From NCBI GenBank assembly GCA_944472135.2, contig OX235265.1, positions 43,187,459 to 43,251,458 on the forward strand: a stretch of DNA of 64,000 nucleotides. The letters run 5' to 3'. Under the pieces are notes generated by a model. That model was not told the DNA's origin. It did not search any database and saw only the letters and a program-made list of their open reading frames with translations. The DNA is from Trichobilharzia regenti. Lineage: Eukaryota > Platyhelminthes > Trematoda > Strigeidida > Schistosomatidae. Both the position numbers and the translations under genes were made by a program. Below, piece by piece: positions 41,601 to 44,693 of this stretch (within the stretch, counting starts at the first letter, position 1; every line of letters begins with the position of its first letter).

Positions 41601-44600
41601 AAATGTGCGGAAGTTCAAGTCGCCACATTCCGTGTAGCACGCGAAGCAAGAGAAGAAAGTACAAGAAAAGCATAATAGAGACAGTGAGCAGAGGTGTGAG
41701 ACAAAGGAGTAATAAAGGAATACAAAACAGTTTCATTGAAGATCATAAGTCACAGGGAGTGGATGCATTTGCGCCACTGAGAACGATGAGTTTGAGCCGT
41801 GTCACCAATTGTTTCCAACCATAGATTTTTACCGTCCCGAGGACCCAGCCTGGAAGTCTACACCTTCCTACGTGGCTAAGACCAACTGTTGTGGATTTCA
41901 TTGACTGATGCCAAGTTTTTGTTAGACCTATAGTTGATTTTAGGAATTCACCTACTTAAGAATTATCTAAATATTTAGCCATGGTATTAGGTCCCCTTAA
42001 AAGCCACTCAAAATCTAGACTAACAAATTCTTATGAACTAAAACACGGATTAGATCATTTAAAATTAAATAATGAAGATAAAATGGTCAGTTTTGACATT
42101 GTCAGTTTATATACACCTATACCAATAAATATGGCTATATAGGCAGTCAGAAGCGAATTCATTTCTGGCAAAGAACTCGAACTTAGGACGGAAAGGTCAC
42201 CTGAGGACATAATGCTGGGAGTGCAGCTATGCCTGACTTCCACAGTATTTAAATCCCGAGAGAAAATATACAAACAAACTGAGGGAGTTGCCATGGGATC
42301 ACCAATATCCCCGGTTGTAGCAGATATATTCATGGATAGGTGGGAAAGCATAGCGATTGAAACGTTCACCCCCACCCCAAAAGTATGGTGGGGGTATGTA
42401 GATGACACATTCACTGTACTTAGAACACAAGATATAGATAGATTTTTCGAACACGTTAACTCGAAGGTAGAGGCAATTCAATTCACTTATGAATTAGAAA
42501 GTCAGAAAGGAGAGCTTCGAATGTTAGATTGCAGCGTAAAAAGGAAACAAAATGAGAAGTTGAACACTAGTGTTTACAGGAAATCCACACATTCAAACAG
42601 ATATTTTGGTTTCCGGTCATCCCATCCTATGTCAGTAAAAATAGGATTGGTGAAATGTTTGAGTGACAGATCACAAAAACTAAGTAGTGGCAAGGAAAAT
42701 CTAAGACAGGATGTGACACATATAAGAGAAGCCTTAAAACCTAATAATTAACCCGACAAATTAGTCAAGAAATATGTAGGGAAATGAAAAAATAAAATAA
42801 ATAATGTTAGAAGGAATAGTGATAATAACAATGATAATAATAATAATGACGACATGCATGTCAAATATGCGCAAGACAACACCAGCAATAAGGAATCTTA
42901 ATCATCAGTAGTAATTCCATACAAGGAAGGAACCTCGGAAACCTTACGCAGAATTCTTAACAGGGCAGGAATAAAAGTGGTTGGCATTCAAACCCACAAA
43001 CTCAATTAGAAACAAGCTTTGTCGGTTAAAGAATCAATCCTGTGGAGCCTTTAAAACAAAACAGTTTAGTTTATCTAATACCCTGCCTGCAACCATTGCT
43101 TGGTCAAATACATAGGTCAAACTAGTAGAACAGGGGTAGTCAGACTAGTTGAACATAAAAACCTAGCAAAATCTAGATTTTTTGACCCGAATAAGATAAG
43201 AAATCTAGAGAATAGTTCAGCAATAGCACTACATGCAATTACACACAACCATACAATAGGATGGGATAGGATGACAGTTTTAAAATCTAATGTAACAGGG
43301 TGAATGGAGGGAGTGACTGATAAGAGAAGCTTTGTTTATCGAATCAACTGCAAATAGGTGTAATAGGAACGATTCAACACCTGTCCCAGATATCTAGGCG
43401 ATTCTAATACTCCTACGACAAATAGGGGAGGACAAAGAAAACTATAAAACTCAAGTTTCGAAGTTGTGTGATTATAATTGATGACATGATTATGAACAAT
43501 AAATTTTGTTCGAAATGTCATCCAGTAAATAATACTGTTTCACTGTGTGATACATCTAATAAACATCTAATAATAAACAAACTTATATGGAATTACTTAC
43601 TACCACAGTGCCTAAGTTTGACACATATATTAAGGTAACTCTGTGAGATTTTTCACACCTAAGGCTCTTCGTCTAATTCAATATGAATAACGTTTGAACT
43701 CAAATTTCATGAAAAGCACTTGGAAATGTTGACCTTCATGTTGCTGTCATATTACAAAATGCATCTGGATTCTAGTAACAATCAACTTTGTTTGTGCAAC
43801 AACAGACAAAAATCTGCCAATGGATGCTTAGTAAAGTTGAATGAGTTGAATGATATTCGATTAAATCACTTTAACTTCAATGCTAAAGTGTTTTTGCTTA
43901 GGATGCCTTATCCTTTGTTAAATTAAGCGACATCATATTTATCGCTCTGAATTGACCAATTACTTGATATTTGAGCACAAACTAACAAAGAAAACACTAT
44001 CCACTGCGACAGTTTCAATTTTCGGATGAGATAATCAAGACTGGTACTCGTATTGTTTCGTTAACACCTAAAAATACATTCAGGCGGATTAAGGCAAACT
44101 CGTTCAAAATGAGACCTTAGGAAAACACTACTGCTGAATGATCCTAAATCCGGTAATAAGGTCAGTAACTTGCGTGCATAAATGAAGATCACAGTTGAGA
44201 CTATCGGGGTCTGCATACCCTGACAGATTATCTCCCTAAATCTCAAATTCAGAACTAAATAGCCTAGAAAGAAAGAGCAACCGGGATAGTCATAAAATTC
44301 AGGGAACTAATTGTTTCAGAAACTTCGAATCACATATGGTACTATGTCATTAGACATATAAATATTATGTATTTGATATATAGCGAAGAAGACGGTGGCT
44401 AGGTTAAAATTCATTACCTTGAAATACAAAAGACGGATTCGATTGATTTGCCTGCTTGAGGAAATGTTCATACAGAAGTTTTGAAAAAATGCAGCAACAA
44501 ACATGCAAGCTCCCAAAACGGCAAACCATTTTACAGAGCTGTATATGCTTTCCGCTACAATTGATGGTGCAGTGAATTCATTGACAACACCACTAAATAT

Positions 44601-44693
44601 AAATATATTGAGGGGAACTGCCGCACCGACTGCCGCTGCAAAAATAATCCCTGCAACTATGGCAAGTATATCTTTCTTATCTGCATATCGAAA
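990..44693 (-). CDS. P-glycoprotein-type ABC transporter (ABCB), partial gene, 14 exons
   Basis: Full ABCB transporters are plasma-membrane ATP-driven efflux pumps for hydrophobic compounds, built as TMD1-NBD1-TMD2-NBD2. Exons in transcription order: 44418-44693, 37735-38167, 36593-36699, 30454-30567, 28981-29087, 24218-24343, 22663-22866, 22229-22561, 21256-21369, 10826-10972, 5873-5980, 4116-4193, 3800-4027, 990-1144. All have AG/GT borders and matching phases; only the 37735/36593 and 990 exits are not phase 0. The covered 844 or so residues run from TM1 to the cytoplasmic helices after TM10, compared with about 1,250-1,300 for the family. NBD1 has Walker [11 protein letters not shown]-loop QQEP, signature MSGGQ, Walker [13 protein letters not shown] and H-loop AHR. 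The start codon exon and the 3' part are not in view. Exon 28981-29087 carries a frame break. The schistosome gene SMDR2 belongs to this family, but paralogues cannot be told apart here, so no symbol is given. Confidence 0.95.
1145..1824. other. Intron sequence, nothing recognised
   Basis: AT-rich intron of the transporter gene between the 990 and 3800 exons. No ORF, tRNA-like box or repeat shared with the rest of the window was seen. Confidence 0.6.
1825..2062 (-). mobile_element. RTE-clade LINE 3' end (second subfamily)
   Basis: Minus-strand translation gives [20 protein letters not shown] followed after one stop by [19 protein letters not shown]. This is the TWRR...W..LK..A..R..WR..V..LC ending of RTE ORFs. 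Related ends are at 21840, 23385 and 30195. Confidence 0.65.
2063..2820. other. Unassigned intron sequence
   Basis: Higher in GC than its surroundings, with an open frame on minus (2497-2120, 125 codons) that matches nothing I recognise. It may be an upstream part of the LINE next to it, but no reverse-transcriptase motif was found. Confidence 0.4.
2821..2990 (+). mobile_element. SINE-H copy, degenerate
   Basis: Around 2876-2930 is the hammerhead-shaped segment of SINE-H, with GGGCCCCAAACAAGGGC in place of the family's GGGTCCCAAACTAGGAC. The stem bases have changed on both sides (GCCC with GGGC). The head is hard to recognise. Confidence 0.5.
3185..3335 (+). mobile_element. SINE-H copy
   Basis: CCCAGTGGCTGAATGGTC (box-A-like tRNA head, 3200) and CTTGTAACTGATGGTTTC are followed by CTGACGAGTCTTGAACAAG near 3260 and the CCAGGTTTTC tail. 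It is diverged but in the order of the better copies at 32190 and 29430. Confidence 0.55.
3800..4027 (-). CDS. P-glycoprotein exon: coupling helix, TM9, TM10
   Basis: 228 bases, 76 codons, phase 0. The acceptor is TTCTTTTAG and the donor is CAG/GTAATA. It starts [20 protein letters not shown], the conserved I-WFD----N--GALT--L pattern of TMD2. It then has [20 protein letters not shown] and [19 protein letters not shown], the TM9/TM10 hairpin. Confidence 0.96.
4116..4193 (-). CDS. P-glycoprotein exon: ICL3
   Basis: 78 bases, 26 codons, phase 0. The acceptor is TTTTATATAG and the donor is [29 protein letters not shown] then DAMLHQ is the second-half equivalent of the G-LT-R-R---F--ML-Q helix leading to the coupling helix. 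Confidence 0.92.
4495..4733 (+). mobile_element. SINE-A, complete
   Basis: The tRNA-like head GCGTCGGTGGCATAGAGGT (box A) and GGGGTTCGATCTC (box B) is followed by CGCTAAGCCAGAAATTAAGC, GGGCATGAGGCTAGCGACTC and TATGTTCCACTGGGAACG, ending in an A run. The internal pol III promoter layout and A tail are those of a SINE. It sits in the intron between the 5873 and 4116 exons. Confidence 0.88.
4965..5150 (-). mobile_element. SINE-H copy
   Basis: On minus: a tRNA-like head with TTCAATCCCGAGTTAG, then CAAAGGGTCCCAAACCAGAA and GGCTGTTCAGTACTCTC, the order of the family. It faces away from the plus copy at 5330. Confidence 0.65.
5330..5560 (+). mobile_element. SINE-H copy
   Basis: TCACTGGCCGGTCAACTAGC (head), GAAGGTCCTGATTTC-like box B region, then CCACTGAGGAGAAGTCCTAA, GGATGAAACAGCTGTCCAG and the tail TTTCAGTCCGTGGTCAAA. 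Confidence 0.7.
5873..5980 (-). CDS. P-glycoprotein exon: TM8
   Basis: 108 bases, 36 codons, phase 0. The acceptor is CTTTTTTCAG and the donor is [29 protein letters not shown] then [11 protein letters not shown] gives the short loop and TM8, in the same order as other ABCB second halves. Confidence 0.91.
6054..6083. repeat. (TC)n microsatellite
   Basis: Run of TC dinucleotides with a TCTG end, in the intron right of the 5873 exon. Confidence 0.85.
6545..7275 (+). mobile_element. RTE-clade LINE, 3' end with CAGA tail
   Basis: Open on plus from about 6549 to 7033: [20 protein letters not shown], then [40 protein letters not shown] and [15 protein letters not shown]. This is the C-terminal segment after the catalytic motifs of RTE reverse transcriptases (YGSE, LH--RWLGHVLRMP, PRR). 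Noncoding sequence then runs to (CAGA)3 at about 7260, the tail also found at 27737 and 41567. 5'-truncated, as usual for LINE copies. Confidence 0.85.
7440..7650 (-). mobile_element. SINE-H copy
   Basis: On minus the tail ends CTTGAAACAAATTAAATCCC at 7455; the segment AACTAGGACGAAACAGCTGT lies near 7540 and the tRNA-like head near 7600-7640. It is adjacent to a plus copy, making an inverted pair. Confidence 0.7.
7655..7875 (+). mobile_element. SINE-H copy
   Basis: CACTGGACCAATGGTATAC (head) and GATCATGGTTTCGATCTC (box B) are followed by GCTACTGAAGAGTCATAAAC. This is the right half of the inverted pair with 7440-7650. Confidence 0.6.
7876..8867. other. Intron sequence, nothing recognised
   Basis: AT-rich, frames closed, no shared repeat seen. 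Confidence 0.55.
8868..9115 (+). mobile_element. Possible decayed SINE-A
   Basis: AAGTTCAATTTCCAACAG (box-B-like), ACCTAGCAACCTTTCCTCC and TATGCCCCACTTAGAACG follow the SINE-A order (GAGGCTAGCAACTCC, TATGTTCCACTGGGAACG) but are much diverged. Confidence 0.4.
9116..10292. other. Intron sequence, nothing recognised
   Basis: Contains T-rich runs near 9160-9230 and otherwise unremarkable AT-rich DNA. No supported ORF. Confidence 0.5.
10293..10488 (+). mobile_element. SINE-A with internal deletion
   Basis: The head GTGCGTCGGTGGTATGGCGG is present, but the stretch from the middle of box B to the CCAGAAATAAAGC body is deleted (ATAGTTCGATCTCCAGAAA). The body and TATATCCCACTGGGGAAC plus A tail follow. 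Confidence 0.8.
10826..10972 (-). CDS. P-glycoprotein exon: start of TMD2, TM7
   Basis: 147 bases, 49 codons, phase 0. The acceptor follows a pyrimidine-rich tract (CATTTTATAG) and the donor is [29 protein letters not shown] is the elbow; [18 protein letters not shown] and [11 protein letters not shown] form TM7 and the start of its outer loop, matching the family's PE-P-I--G---G--P-FAI-F pattern. An intron of about 10.3 kb separates it from the linker exon. Confidence 0.94.
10973..11629. other. Intron sequence with short TA run
   Basis: Contains (TA)n at about 11078-11098. The rest shows no coding signal; a minus frame at 11397-11173 matches nothing I know. Confidence 0.5.
11630..12262 (-). 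mobile_element. Penelope-like element, C-terminal GIY-YIG fragment
   Basis: The minus frame 12035-11637 reads [20 protein letters not shown] and ends [20 protein letters not shown] then KRAHE. The last part is the GIY-YIG endonuclease linked to Penelope reverse transcriptases (here YIG then R..R...H). Upstream on minus (to about 12262) the connector before it is visible as translated fragments. The Smα element at 12282 sits at its upstream edge. Confidence 0.8.
12268..12576 (-). mobile_element. Smα-type SINE with hammerhead remnant and target duplication
   Basis: The 14-bp direct repeat GTTATATGAACTAT (12268-12281 and 12563-12576) flanks a 281-bp insert. On minus the tRNA-like head has box A (TGGTCTAGTGGATAAC) and box B (GGTTCGAGCCTC). 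After it comes the hammerhead segment (12362-12304): stem I ATCCA, core CTGAAGA, stem II GTCC/GGAC, GAAA, short stem III, then CTGGATTCC. Known: schistosome Smα repeats carry a self-cleaving hammerhead with core CUGAUGA. Here one core base is changed, so activity is doubtful. The end next to the plus-side flank holds a separate hairpin. Confidence 0.85.
12493..12561. repeat. Short perfect-type hairpin at the 5' end of the Smα insert
   Basis: Arms of 29 bases (ATTGAATTGAATTC, then TTTTCCCGTCG) with one mismatch around a loop of about 10 bases. It lies inside the target duplication and outside the tRNA-like head. Confidence 0.8.
12577..13039. other. Intron sequence, nothing recognised
   Basis: AT-rich; may include the continuation of the interrupted Penelope-like copy but no motif is readable. 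Confidence 0.45.
13040..13250 (-). mobile_element. SINE-D copy
   Basis: Shares ACGTATCTGCAATCTTGAA and CTTCTGA-ATT-GAAC with 33210-33405, and with the plus copy at 27486 whose head has GAGTTCGAATCTCGG. Read as a fourth SINE-like family, minus orientation. Confidence 0.6.
13470..13655 (+). mobile_element. SINE-B, complete
   Basis: The head GCATCGGTGGAACAGTGGTT and GGGGTTCGATCCCCTGCC is the same as in SINE-A. The body is different: TGGCCTGCGAAATTTGGGC, TGAAAATTCCATACC, GTGGAATCAAGCTGTAATC and an A run. A tRNA-derived SINE with intact boxes A and B. Confidence 0.85.
13660..13870 (-). mobile_element. Decayed RTE 3' end
   Basis: ACATCCCTACATGAGCC, TTTTTGGTTTGACCATC and similar phrases parallel the tail and C-terminus seen at 190-500 and 56640, with many changes. 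Confidence 0.45.
13871..14755. other. Intron sequence, nothing recognised
   Basis: Frames on plus (13671-14112) look like chance openings. No family motif was found. Confidence 0.45.
14764..16034 (+). mobile_element. Penelope-like element, 5'-truncated, GIY-YIG end and 3' UTR
   Basis: Starts inside the region after the RT catalytic motif ([15 protein letters not shown] at 14785) and shifts frame near 15000. It then runs to 15602: [68 protein letters not shown] and [18 protein letters not shown]. This is the Penelope connector plus GIY-YIG domain. The 3' UTR ends with an inverted copy of RT sequence (15950-16010), as in the 24947-27053 copy. A 7-base repeat CTGGTTA (14757 and 16035) may be the target duplication. 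Confidence 0.87.
16110..16280 (+). mobile_element. SINE-H remnant
   Basis: GCGCGTACTGACGACGAGTC near 16188 and the tail AAATCAGTCTGTGGTCAAAC match the family's hammerhead-like segment and 3' end. The middle is deleted. Confidence 0.5.
16483..16874 (+). mobile_element. Possible solo LTR
   Basis: Begins TGTGGAGATG and ends GTCGTTACA. It has a TATA-like AAATATATAAATG at 16805 and AATAAA at 16832, followed by a T/G-rich stretch, the order U3-R-U5. No matching second LTR or clear target duplication is visible, so this is tentative. Confidence 0.4.
17400..18565 (-). mobile_element. Penelope-like element, GIY-YIG end and 3' UTR
   Basis: On minus from about 18400: [46 protein letters not shown] and [13 protein letters not shown], then a frameshift before an Ile-Arg-Ile-Glu-Asn-Pro-like end. 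This is the GIY-YIG domain of a second Penelope family. The noncoding tail at 17690-17800 (GCGAATTCATTCACTTAGC, TAGGATTGTCAAACAAAA) is also the sequence making up the inverted repeat at 35128. Confidence 0.75.
18566..20079. other. Intron sequence, nothing recognised
   Basis: AT-rich DNA in the large intron between the linker and TM7 exons. No tRNA-like box or LINE motif was read with confidence. Confidence 0.5.
20080..20280 (+). mobile_element. Penelope-like fragment (GIY-YIG)
   Basis: Plus translation gives [20 protein letters not shown], then after frame breaks [11 protein letters not shown]. It matches the YQFTCSC-EYIGR----L part and following His-region of Penelope GIY-YIG domains. Confidence 0.6.
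20281..21255. other. Intron sequence, nothing recognised
   Basis: AT-rich, closed frames. Confidence 0.5.
21256..21369 (-). CDS. P-glycoprotein exon: linker between the two halves
   Basis: 114 bases, 38 codons. The acceptor is CTTATTTAG; the donor is taken as GAT/GTAGGT to keep phase 0. The peptide is strongly acidic ([20 protein letters not shown], then [17 protein letters not shown]). This is typical of the flexible, often phosphorylated linker after NBD1 in full ABCB transporters. The linker is not conserved in sequence, so position, phase and splice sites carry the call. Confidence 0.82.
21840..21995 (-). mobile_element. RTE-clade LINE 3' end
   Basis: On minus [20 protein letters not shown] is followed by [14 protein letters not shown] and LKPYVPL, the conserved last residues of RTE ORFs. 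It continues to the end CCCTATGTTCCTCTAGGAAT. Confidence 0.7.
22229..22561 (-). CDS. P-glycoprotein exon: NBD1 signature, Walker B, H-loop
   Basis: 333 bases, 111 codons, phase 0. The acceptor is TAATTTTAG and the donor is CAG/GTAATT. It reads [12 protein letters not shown], then the signature MSGGQKQR (usual LSGGQ with Met for Leu), [20 protein letters not shown] (Walker B with catalytic Glu, D-loop) and [13 protein letters not shown] (H-loop His). It ends [19 protein letters not shown]. Every catalytic residue expected of NBD1 is present. Confidence 0.97.
22663..22866 (-). CDS. P-glycoprotein exon: NBD1 Q-loop
   Basis: 204 bases, 68 codons, phase 0. The acceptor is TTGCTTTTTCAG and the donor is [29 protein letters not shown] holds the Q-loop glutamine that couples NBD1 to the membrane domain. 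It is followed by [20 protein letters not shown] and [17 protein letters not shown], all in the family order. Confidence 0.96.
22867..23384. other. Intron sequence, nothing recognised
   Basis: No ORF. A region near 23160-23350 has SINE-like composition but no readable box A or B. Confidence 0.4.
23385..23535 (+). mobile_element. RTE-clade LINE 3' end, decayed
   Basis: Plus translation [20 protein letters not shown] then [20 protein letters not shown] follows the TWRR...LK...R.W...ALY ending of RTE ORFs. Confidence 0.55.
23536..24217. other. Intron sequence, nothing recognised
   Basis: AT-rich, no supported feature. Confidence 0.5.
24218..24343 (-). CDS. P-glycoprotein exon: NBD1 Walker A
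   Basis: 126 bases, 42 codons, phase 0. The acceptor is ACATTTCAG and the donor is [27 protein letters not shown] leads into Walker [10 protein letters not shown], followed by [15 protein letters not shown], the usual ABCB sequence after the P-loop. The Lys and Ser/Thr that hold ATP phosphates and magnesium are present. Confidence 0.96.
24611..24839 (+). mobile_element. SINE-A, complete and well preserved
   Basis: GCGTCGGCAGCATAGCGGTT, GGGGTTCGATTCCCGGCCGA, GGGCATGAGGCTAGCAACC and TATGTTCCACTGGGGAACGT, then GAAGGGAAAAAAA. Boxes A and B are intact. The best SINE-A reference in the window. Confidence 0.9.
24947..27053 (-). mobile_element. Penelope-like element with 15-bp target duplication and inverted ends
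   Basis: GATAATTATATTTCA occurs at 24932-24946 and 27054-27068, exactly bounding the insert. On minus the RT part starts at 27052 ([16 protein letters not shown], then [17 protein letters not shown] as motif C with GDEA). The connector at 26577 ([20 protein letters not shown]) and the GIY-YIG part ([19 protein letters not shown]) follow, ending at 26029. A frame break lies near 26570. A 3' UTR of about 1.08 kb then ends in a 56-bp inverted copy (24973-25028) of the first coding bases (26998-27053). The 5' RT half is missing. Confidence 0.9.
27300..27480 (-). mobile_element. SINE-D copy
   Basis: Shares GGAAGCAGTCGGCAGGGATT and CGCTTCTGAGATTCG with 33230-33330. It stands back to back with the plus copy that follows. 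Confidence 0.6.
27486..27680 (+). mobile_element. SINE-D copy with box B
   Basis: CAATAGTTTAGTGTTAACG (box-A-like) and GAGTTCGAATCTCGG (box B) are followed by ATTGCAGATACACCTCGATG and GCAAGCACGAAACCCAGG. It gives the orientation of the family and forms an inverted pair with 27300-27480. Confidence 0.65.
27737..28490 (-). mobile_element. Internally deleted RTE element (5' ORF start joined to 3' tail)
   Basis: On minus the frame 28485-27991 has an N-terminal extension rich in Ser/Thr, then the endonuclease start [20 protein letters not shown] and [10 protein letters not shown]. At about 28025 this joins directly to the 3' end of the same family (GTAGACTTCCTGTTGGGGTC and the tail down to the CAGA repeats at 27737). 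The rest of the endonuclease and the entire reverse transcriptase are deleted. Confidence 0.8.
28491..28980. other. Intron sequence, nothing recognised
   Basis: AT-rich, closed frames. Confidence 0.5.
28981..29087 (-). CDS. P-glycoprotein exon: NBD1 A-loop, carries a one-base deletion
   Basis: 107 bases between a good acceptor (CCGCTTCAG) and donor (ACA/GTAAGT). Both neighbouring exons are phase 0, so 108 bases are expected. The first six codons read VPNIDK. The family reading [18 protein letters not shown] then VYPSRPDIT (with the A-loop Tyr) is only found one frame over. The break is at the four-A run at 29069-29072 (TTTT on the plus strand). In the assembled frame translation stops eight codons after the exon 24218 junction, ahead of Walker A. 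It is either an assembly indel in a homopolymer or a real lesion. Confidence 0.88.
29210..29397 (-). mobile_element. SINE-H copy, left half of an inverted pair
   Basis: On minus: TCAAGTGGCTTAATGGTTC (box A), GAGTTCGAGCCCCAGTAAC (box B), GCGTACTGACGAAGAGTCC, CAAACTAGGACGAGACAA and the tail TCCTGAAACCAATCAAATCC. Confidence 0.8.
29398..29630 (+). mobile_element. SINE-H copy, right half of an inverted pair
   Basis: CCCAGTGGCTTAATGGTCTA (box A), TGCGTTCGAGCCCCACTGAA (box B running into the hammerhead-like part), GAGTCTTAAACTAGGACAAA and GCAATTGTCCAGTACTCCC, then AATCCTGAAGCCAATCAAAT. Stem III is CAA/TTG here instead of CAG/CTG. Confidence 0.82.
29631..30039. other. Intron sequence, nothing recognised
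   Basis: AT-rich with T-rich runs. Confidence 0.5.
30040..30135 (-). mobile_element. SINE-A fragment
   Basis: GAAGTTTCTGTAGCCATTCG and GCTAGCCCTATACCCAACC are the reverse complement of the SINE-A body (GGGCATGAGGCTAGC, then CTGCAGAAACTTC). Confidence 0.6.
30195..30412 (+). mobile_element. RTE-clade LINE 3' end
   Basis: Plus translation [20 protein letters not shown] then [20 protein letters not shown] and YSTGNSRE is the closing part of an RTE ORF. It is placed 42 bases left of the TM6 exon. Confidence 0.65.
30454..30567 (-). CDS. P-glycoprotein exon: TM6 to start of NBD1
   Basis: 114 bases, 38 codons, phase 0 both ends. The acceptor is TTTGCTTACAG and the donor is [29 protein letters not shown] is the TM6 region; [16 protein letters not shown] is the helix that leads into the nucleotide-binding domain (family pattern A-GAA-IF-II-R). 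Confidence 0.93.
30568..31129. other. Intron sequence, nothing recognised
   Basis: Has a purine-rich run near 30795-30825 only. Confidence 0.5.
31130..31350 (+). mobile_element. SINE-A, complete
   Basis: CAGTGGTTCAGAGGTAGAAT (box A), GGTGTCCGAACCCCTGGCC (box B), GGGCATGAGGCTACCAAC and TATGTTCCACTGGGGACG. Confidence 0.82.
31430..31615 (-). mobile_element. SINE-B, complete
   Basis: The plus strand shows the reverse complement: TTACAGCTTGATTCCACACA, TTCAGCATGTGACATCGG, GGGATCGAACCCCGGACC and GGCGAGAGTCCTAACTACTG. Poly(T) precedes it. Confidence 0.85.
31616..32107. other. Intron sequence, nothing recognised
   Basis: AT-rich, no ORF or shared repeat. Confidence 0.5.
32108..32410 (+). mobile_element. 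SINE-H, best plus-strand copy
   Basis: A 3'-end piece in reverse (32108-32180) is followed by a full copy: GGGTCCCAGTGGCTGAATGG (box A), GTGTTCGGACCCTGG (box B), GTGCGTACTGTCGATGATTC, CCAAACTAGGATGAAACAG, AGCTGTCCAGTACTCC and the tail GATATCAATCCGTGATCAAC. The outer stem GTACTG/CAGTAC pairs perfectly. Confidence 0.82.
32411..32894. other. Intron sequence, nothing recognised
   Basis: AT-rich; a plus frame at 32576-32782 is unremarkable. Confidence 0.5.
32895..33118 (-). mobile_element. SINE-A copy
   Basis: Reverse complement of the family: GGAACATAGGGCTTCCAC, CTCGCTAGCCCTATGTCCAA, GGGGATCGAACCCTAACC and CTGTTGAACCACCGACGACG. Confidence 0.8.
33210..33405 (-). mobile_element. SINE-D copy
   Basis: AAGACGTATCTGCAATCTTG, CTTCTGAGATTCGAACC (box B reversed) and CAGTGCTGCAGTCAGA match 13040-13250 and, in the other orientation, 27486. 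Confidence 0.65.
33406..34149. other. Intron sequence, nothing recognised
   Basis: No supported ORF or repeat. Confidence 0.5.
34150..34295 (-). mobile_element. RTE fragment
   Basis: Minus translation [19 protein letters not shown] is the LHR-RWLG--L-M motif of the RTE C-terminal region. No more of the element is readable. Confidence 0.5.
34362..34561. repeat. Inverted repeat of Penelope-like 3' ends (87-bp arms)
   Basis: Arms 34362-34448 and 34475-34561 with a 26-base loop and about ten differences. The arm sequence (TTTTGATAAAGTCTG, TTTACTGATAACGTTTCGAG) resembles the 3' end of the Penelope-like copy at 43470-43545 (TGTTCGAAATGTCATCCAG). Confidence 0.85.
34820..34996 (-). mobile_element. 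Smα-type SINE, degenerate
   Basis: On minus: TGGTCCAATAAATAAAG (box A), GGTCCGAGTCTCGGTGG (box B), GGATTGCAGGTATCTC, then CTAACGAGTTACAAGCAGGA and CGAAATTCACATCCTAGATT. It has the same order as the 12282 copy, but the hammerhead core is destroyed. Confidence 0.72.
35128..35546. repeat. Long near-perfect inverted repeat (about 204-bp arms)
   Basis: Arms 35128-35331 and 35342-35546 around a 10-base centre (AGGTGGTGAG). They differ at only a handful of places. The arm (TCATTTTCTTAGCTGTACA, TTAAGTTTGTCAAACAAAAT, AATTGGAGTTACGTAATAC) is related to the Penelope-like 3' UTR at 17690-17920. Confidence 0.92.
35890..36150 (-). mobile_element. SINE-H copy with intact CTGATGA
   Basis: On minus: TCCAATGGCCATTGGA-like upstream, GGGTCCCATTGTCTTAATGG (box A), GGTTCACCACCCACTGG, GTGCGCACTGATGAAGGGTC, CCAAACTAGGACGAAACAGC and TGCCCAGTACTTCCCG, then the tail TTCTCTAACTGCCATCAGC. 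Confidence 0.78.
36593..36699 (-). CDS. P-glycoprotein exon: TM5
   Basis: 107 bases: two bases completing a Val codon plus 35 codons. The acceptor is TTATATTTCAG and the donor is CTG/GTATGT. It contains [18 protein letters not shown], which matches TM5 and the FWYG motif found at this place in ABCB proteins, then [15 protein letters not shown]. It leaves in phase 0. Confidence 0.93.
36895..37085 (+). mobile_element. SINE-A fragment
   Basis: CCCGACGCACTTTCTAAAC, AGAGGGAAGGTTAGATGTGA, GGCTAGCAACCTCACC and CTACTCAGAACGTGAAG follow the SINE-A body. The head is lost. Confidence 0.6.
37086..37734. other. Intron sequence, nothing recognised
   Basis: AT-rich, no supported feature. Confidence 0.5.
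37735..38167 (-). CDS. P-glycoprotein exon: ICL1, TM3, TM4, ICL2
   Basis: 433 bases, enters phase 0 after TTTTACACAG and leaves after one base of a codon at G/GTAAGA. It starts [16 protein letters not shown], the family's coupling-helix region (cf. the RQ-I-WFD pattern). It continues through [12 protein letters not shown] and [19 protein letters not shown] (TM3/TM4) and ends with the conserved [18 protein letters not shown] and ERYREQLG. The phase-1 exit fits the two-base entry of the next exon. Confidence 0.95.
38573..38632. repeat. (TA)n microsatellite
   Basis: About 29 perfect TA units; a likely polymorphic site and assembly weak point. Confidence 0.95.
38940..40250 (-). mobile_element. 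Decayed RTE-clade LINE
   Basis: On minus, 39720-39590 reads [20 protein letters not shown] then [15 protein letters not shown], which is RT motif region B (SGV-QGCPLSPFLFN). Around 40248 [10 protein letters not shown] resembles the endonuclease GDFN box upstream. Sequence at 38940-39350 fits the part after the catalytic motif but is scrambled by stops. Confidence 0.6.
40600..43545 (+). mobile_element. Penelope-like element with an RTE insertion
   Basis: Order on plus: N-terminal [19 protein letters not shown] (40640), a broken leader, [19 protein letters not shown] (41270; the DKG box of Penelope RTs), a nonsense codon at about 41526, HKSGYP (41550), then the RTE insert. The RT resumes with [21 protein letters not shown] (motif A), [16 protein letters not shown] (motif B) and [12 protein letters not shown] (motif C; 42390). 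The C-terminal [19 protein letters not shown] (43102) is the GIY-YIG part. Several stops and shifts make it inactive. Its family differs from the 14764/24947 copies. Confidence 0.88.
41567..41921 (-). mobile_element. RTE 3' end inserted in the Penelope-like element
   Basis: (TCTG)n at 41567 is the reversed CAGA tail. The body matches 27737-28025 and 56385-56700 (GTTCAAGTCGCCACATTCC, GGAAGTCTACACCTTCC). Both sides carry TTAG (41563-41566, 41922-41925). Removing the insert rejoins the Penelope frame. Confidence 0.87.
43546..44417. other. Intron sequence, nothing recognised
   Basis: First visible intron of the transporter gene, left of the TM1/TM2 exon. AT-rich. Confidence 0.5.
44418..44693 (-). 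CDS. P-glycoprotein exon: TM1 and TM2
   Basis: 276 bases, 92 codons, phase 0 at both ends. The acceptor is TTTGTTTAG before TTTCGATATG and the donor is AAG/GTAATG. It opens with FRYADKKD, the cytoplasmic elbow before TM1, then has two hydrophobic segments: [20 protein letters not shown] (TM1) and [17 protein letters not shown] (TM2). It ends in [15 protein letters not shown], which matches the start of the family's first intracellular loop helix. About 40-50 N-terminal residues should lie in an upstream exon that was not found. Confidence 0.93.
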
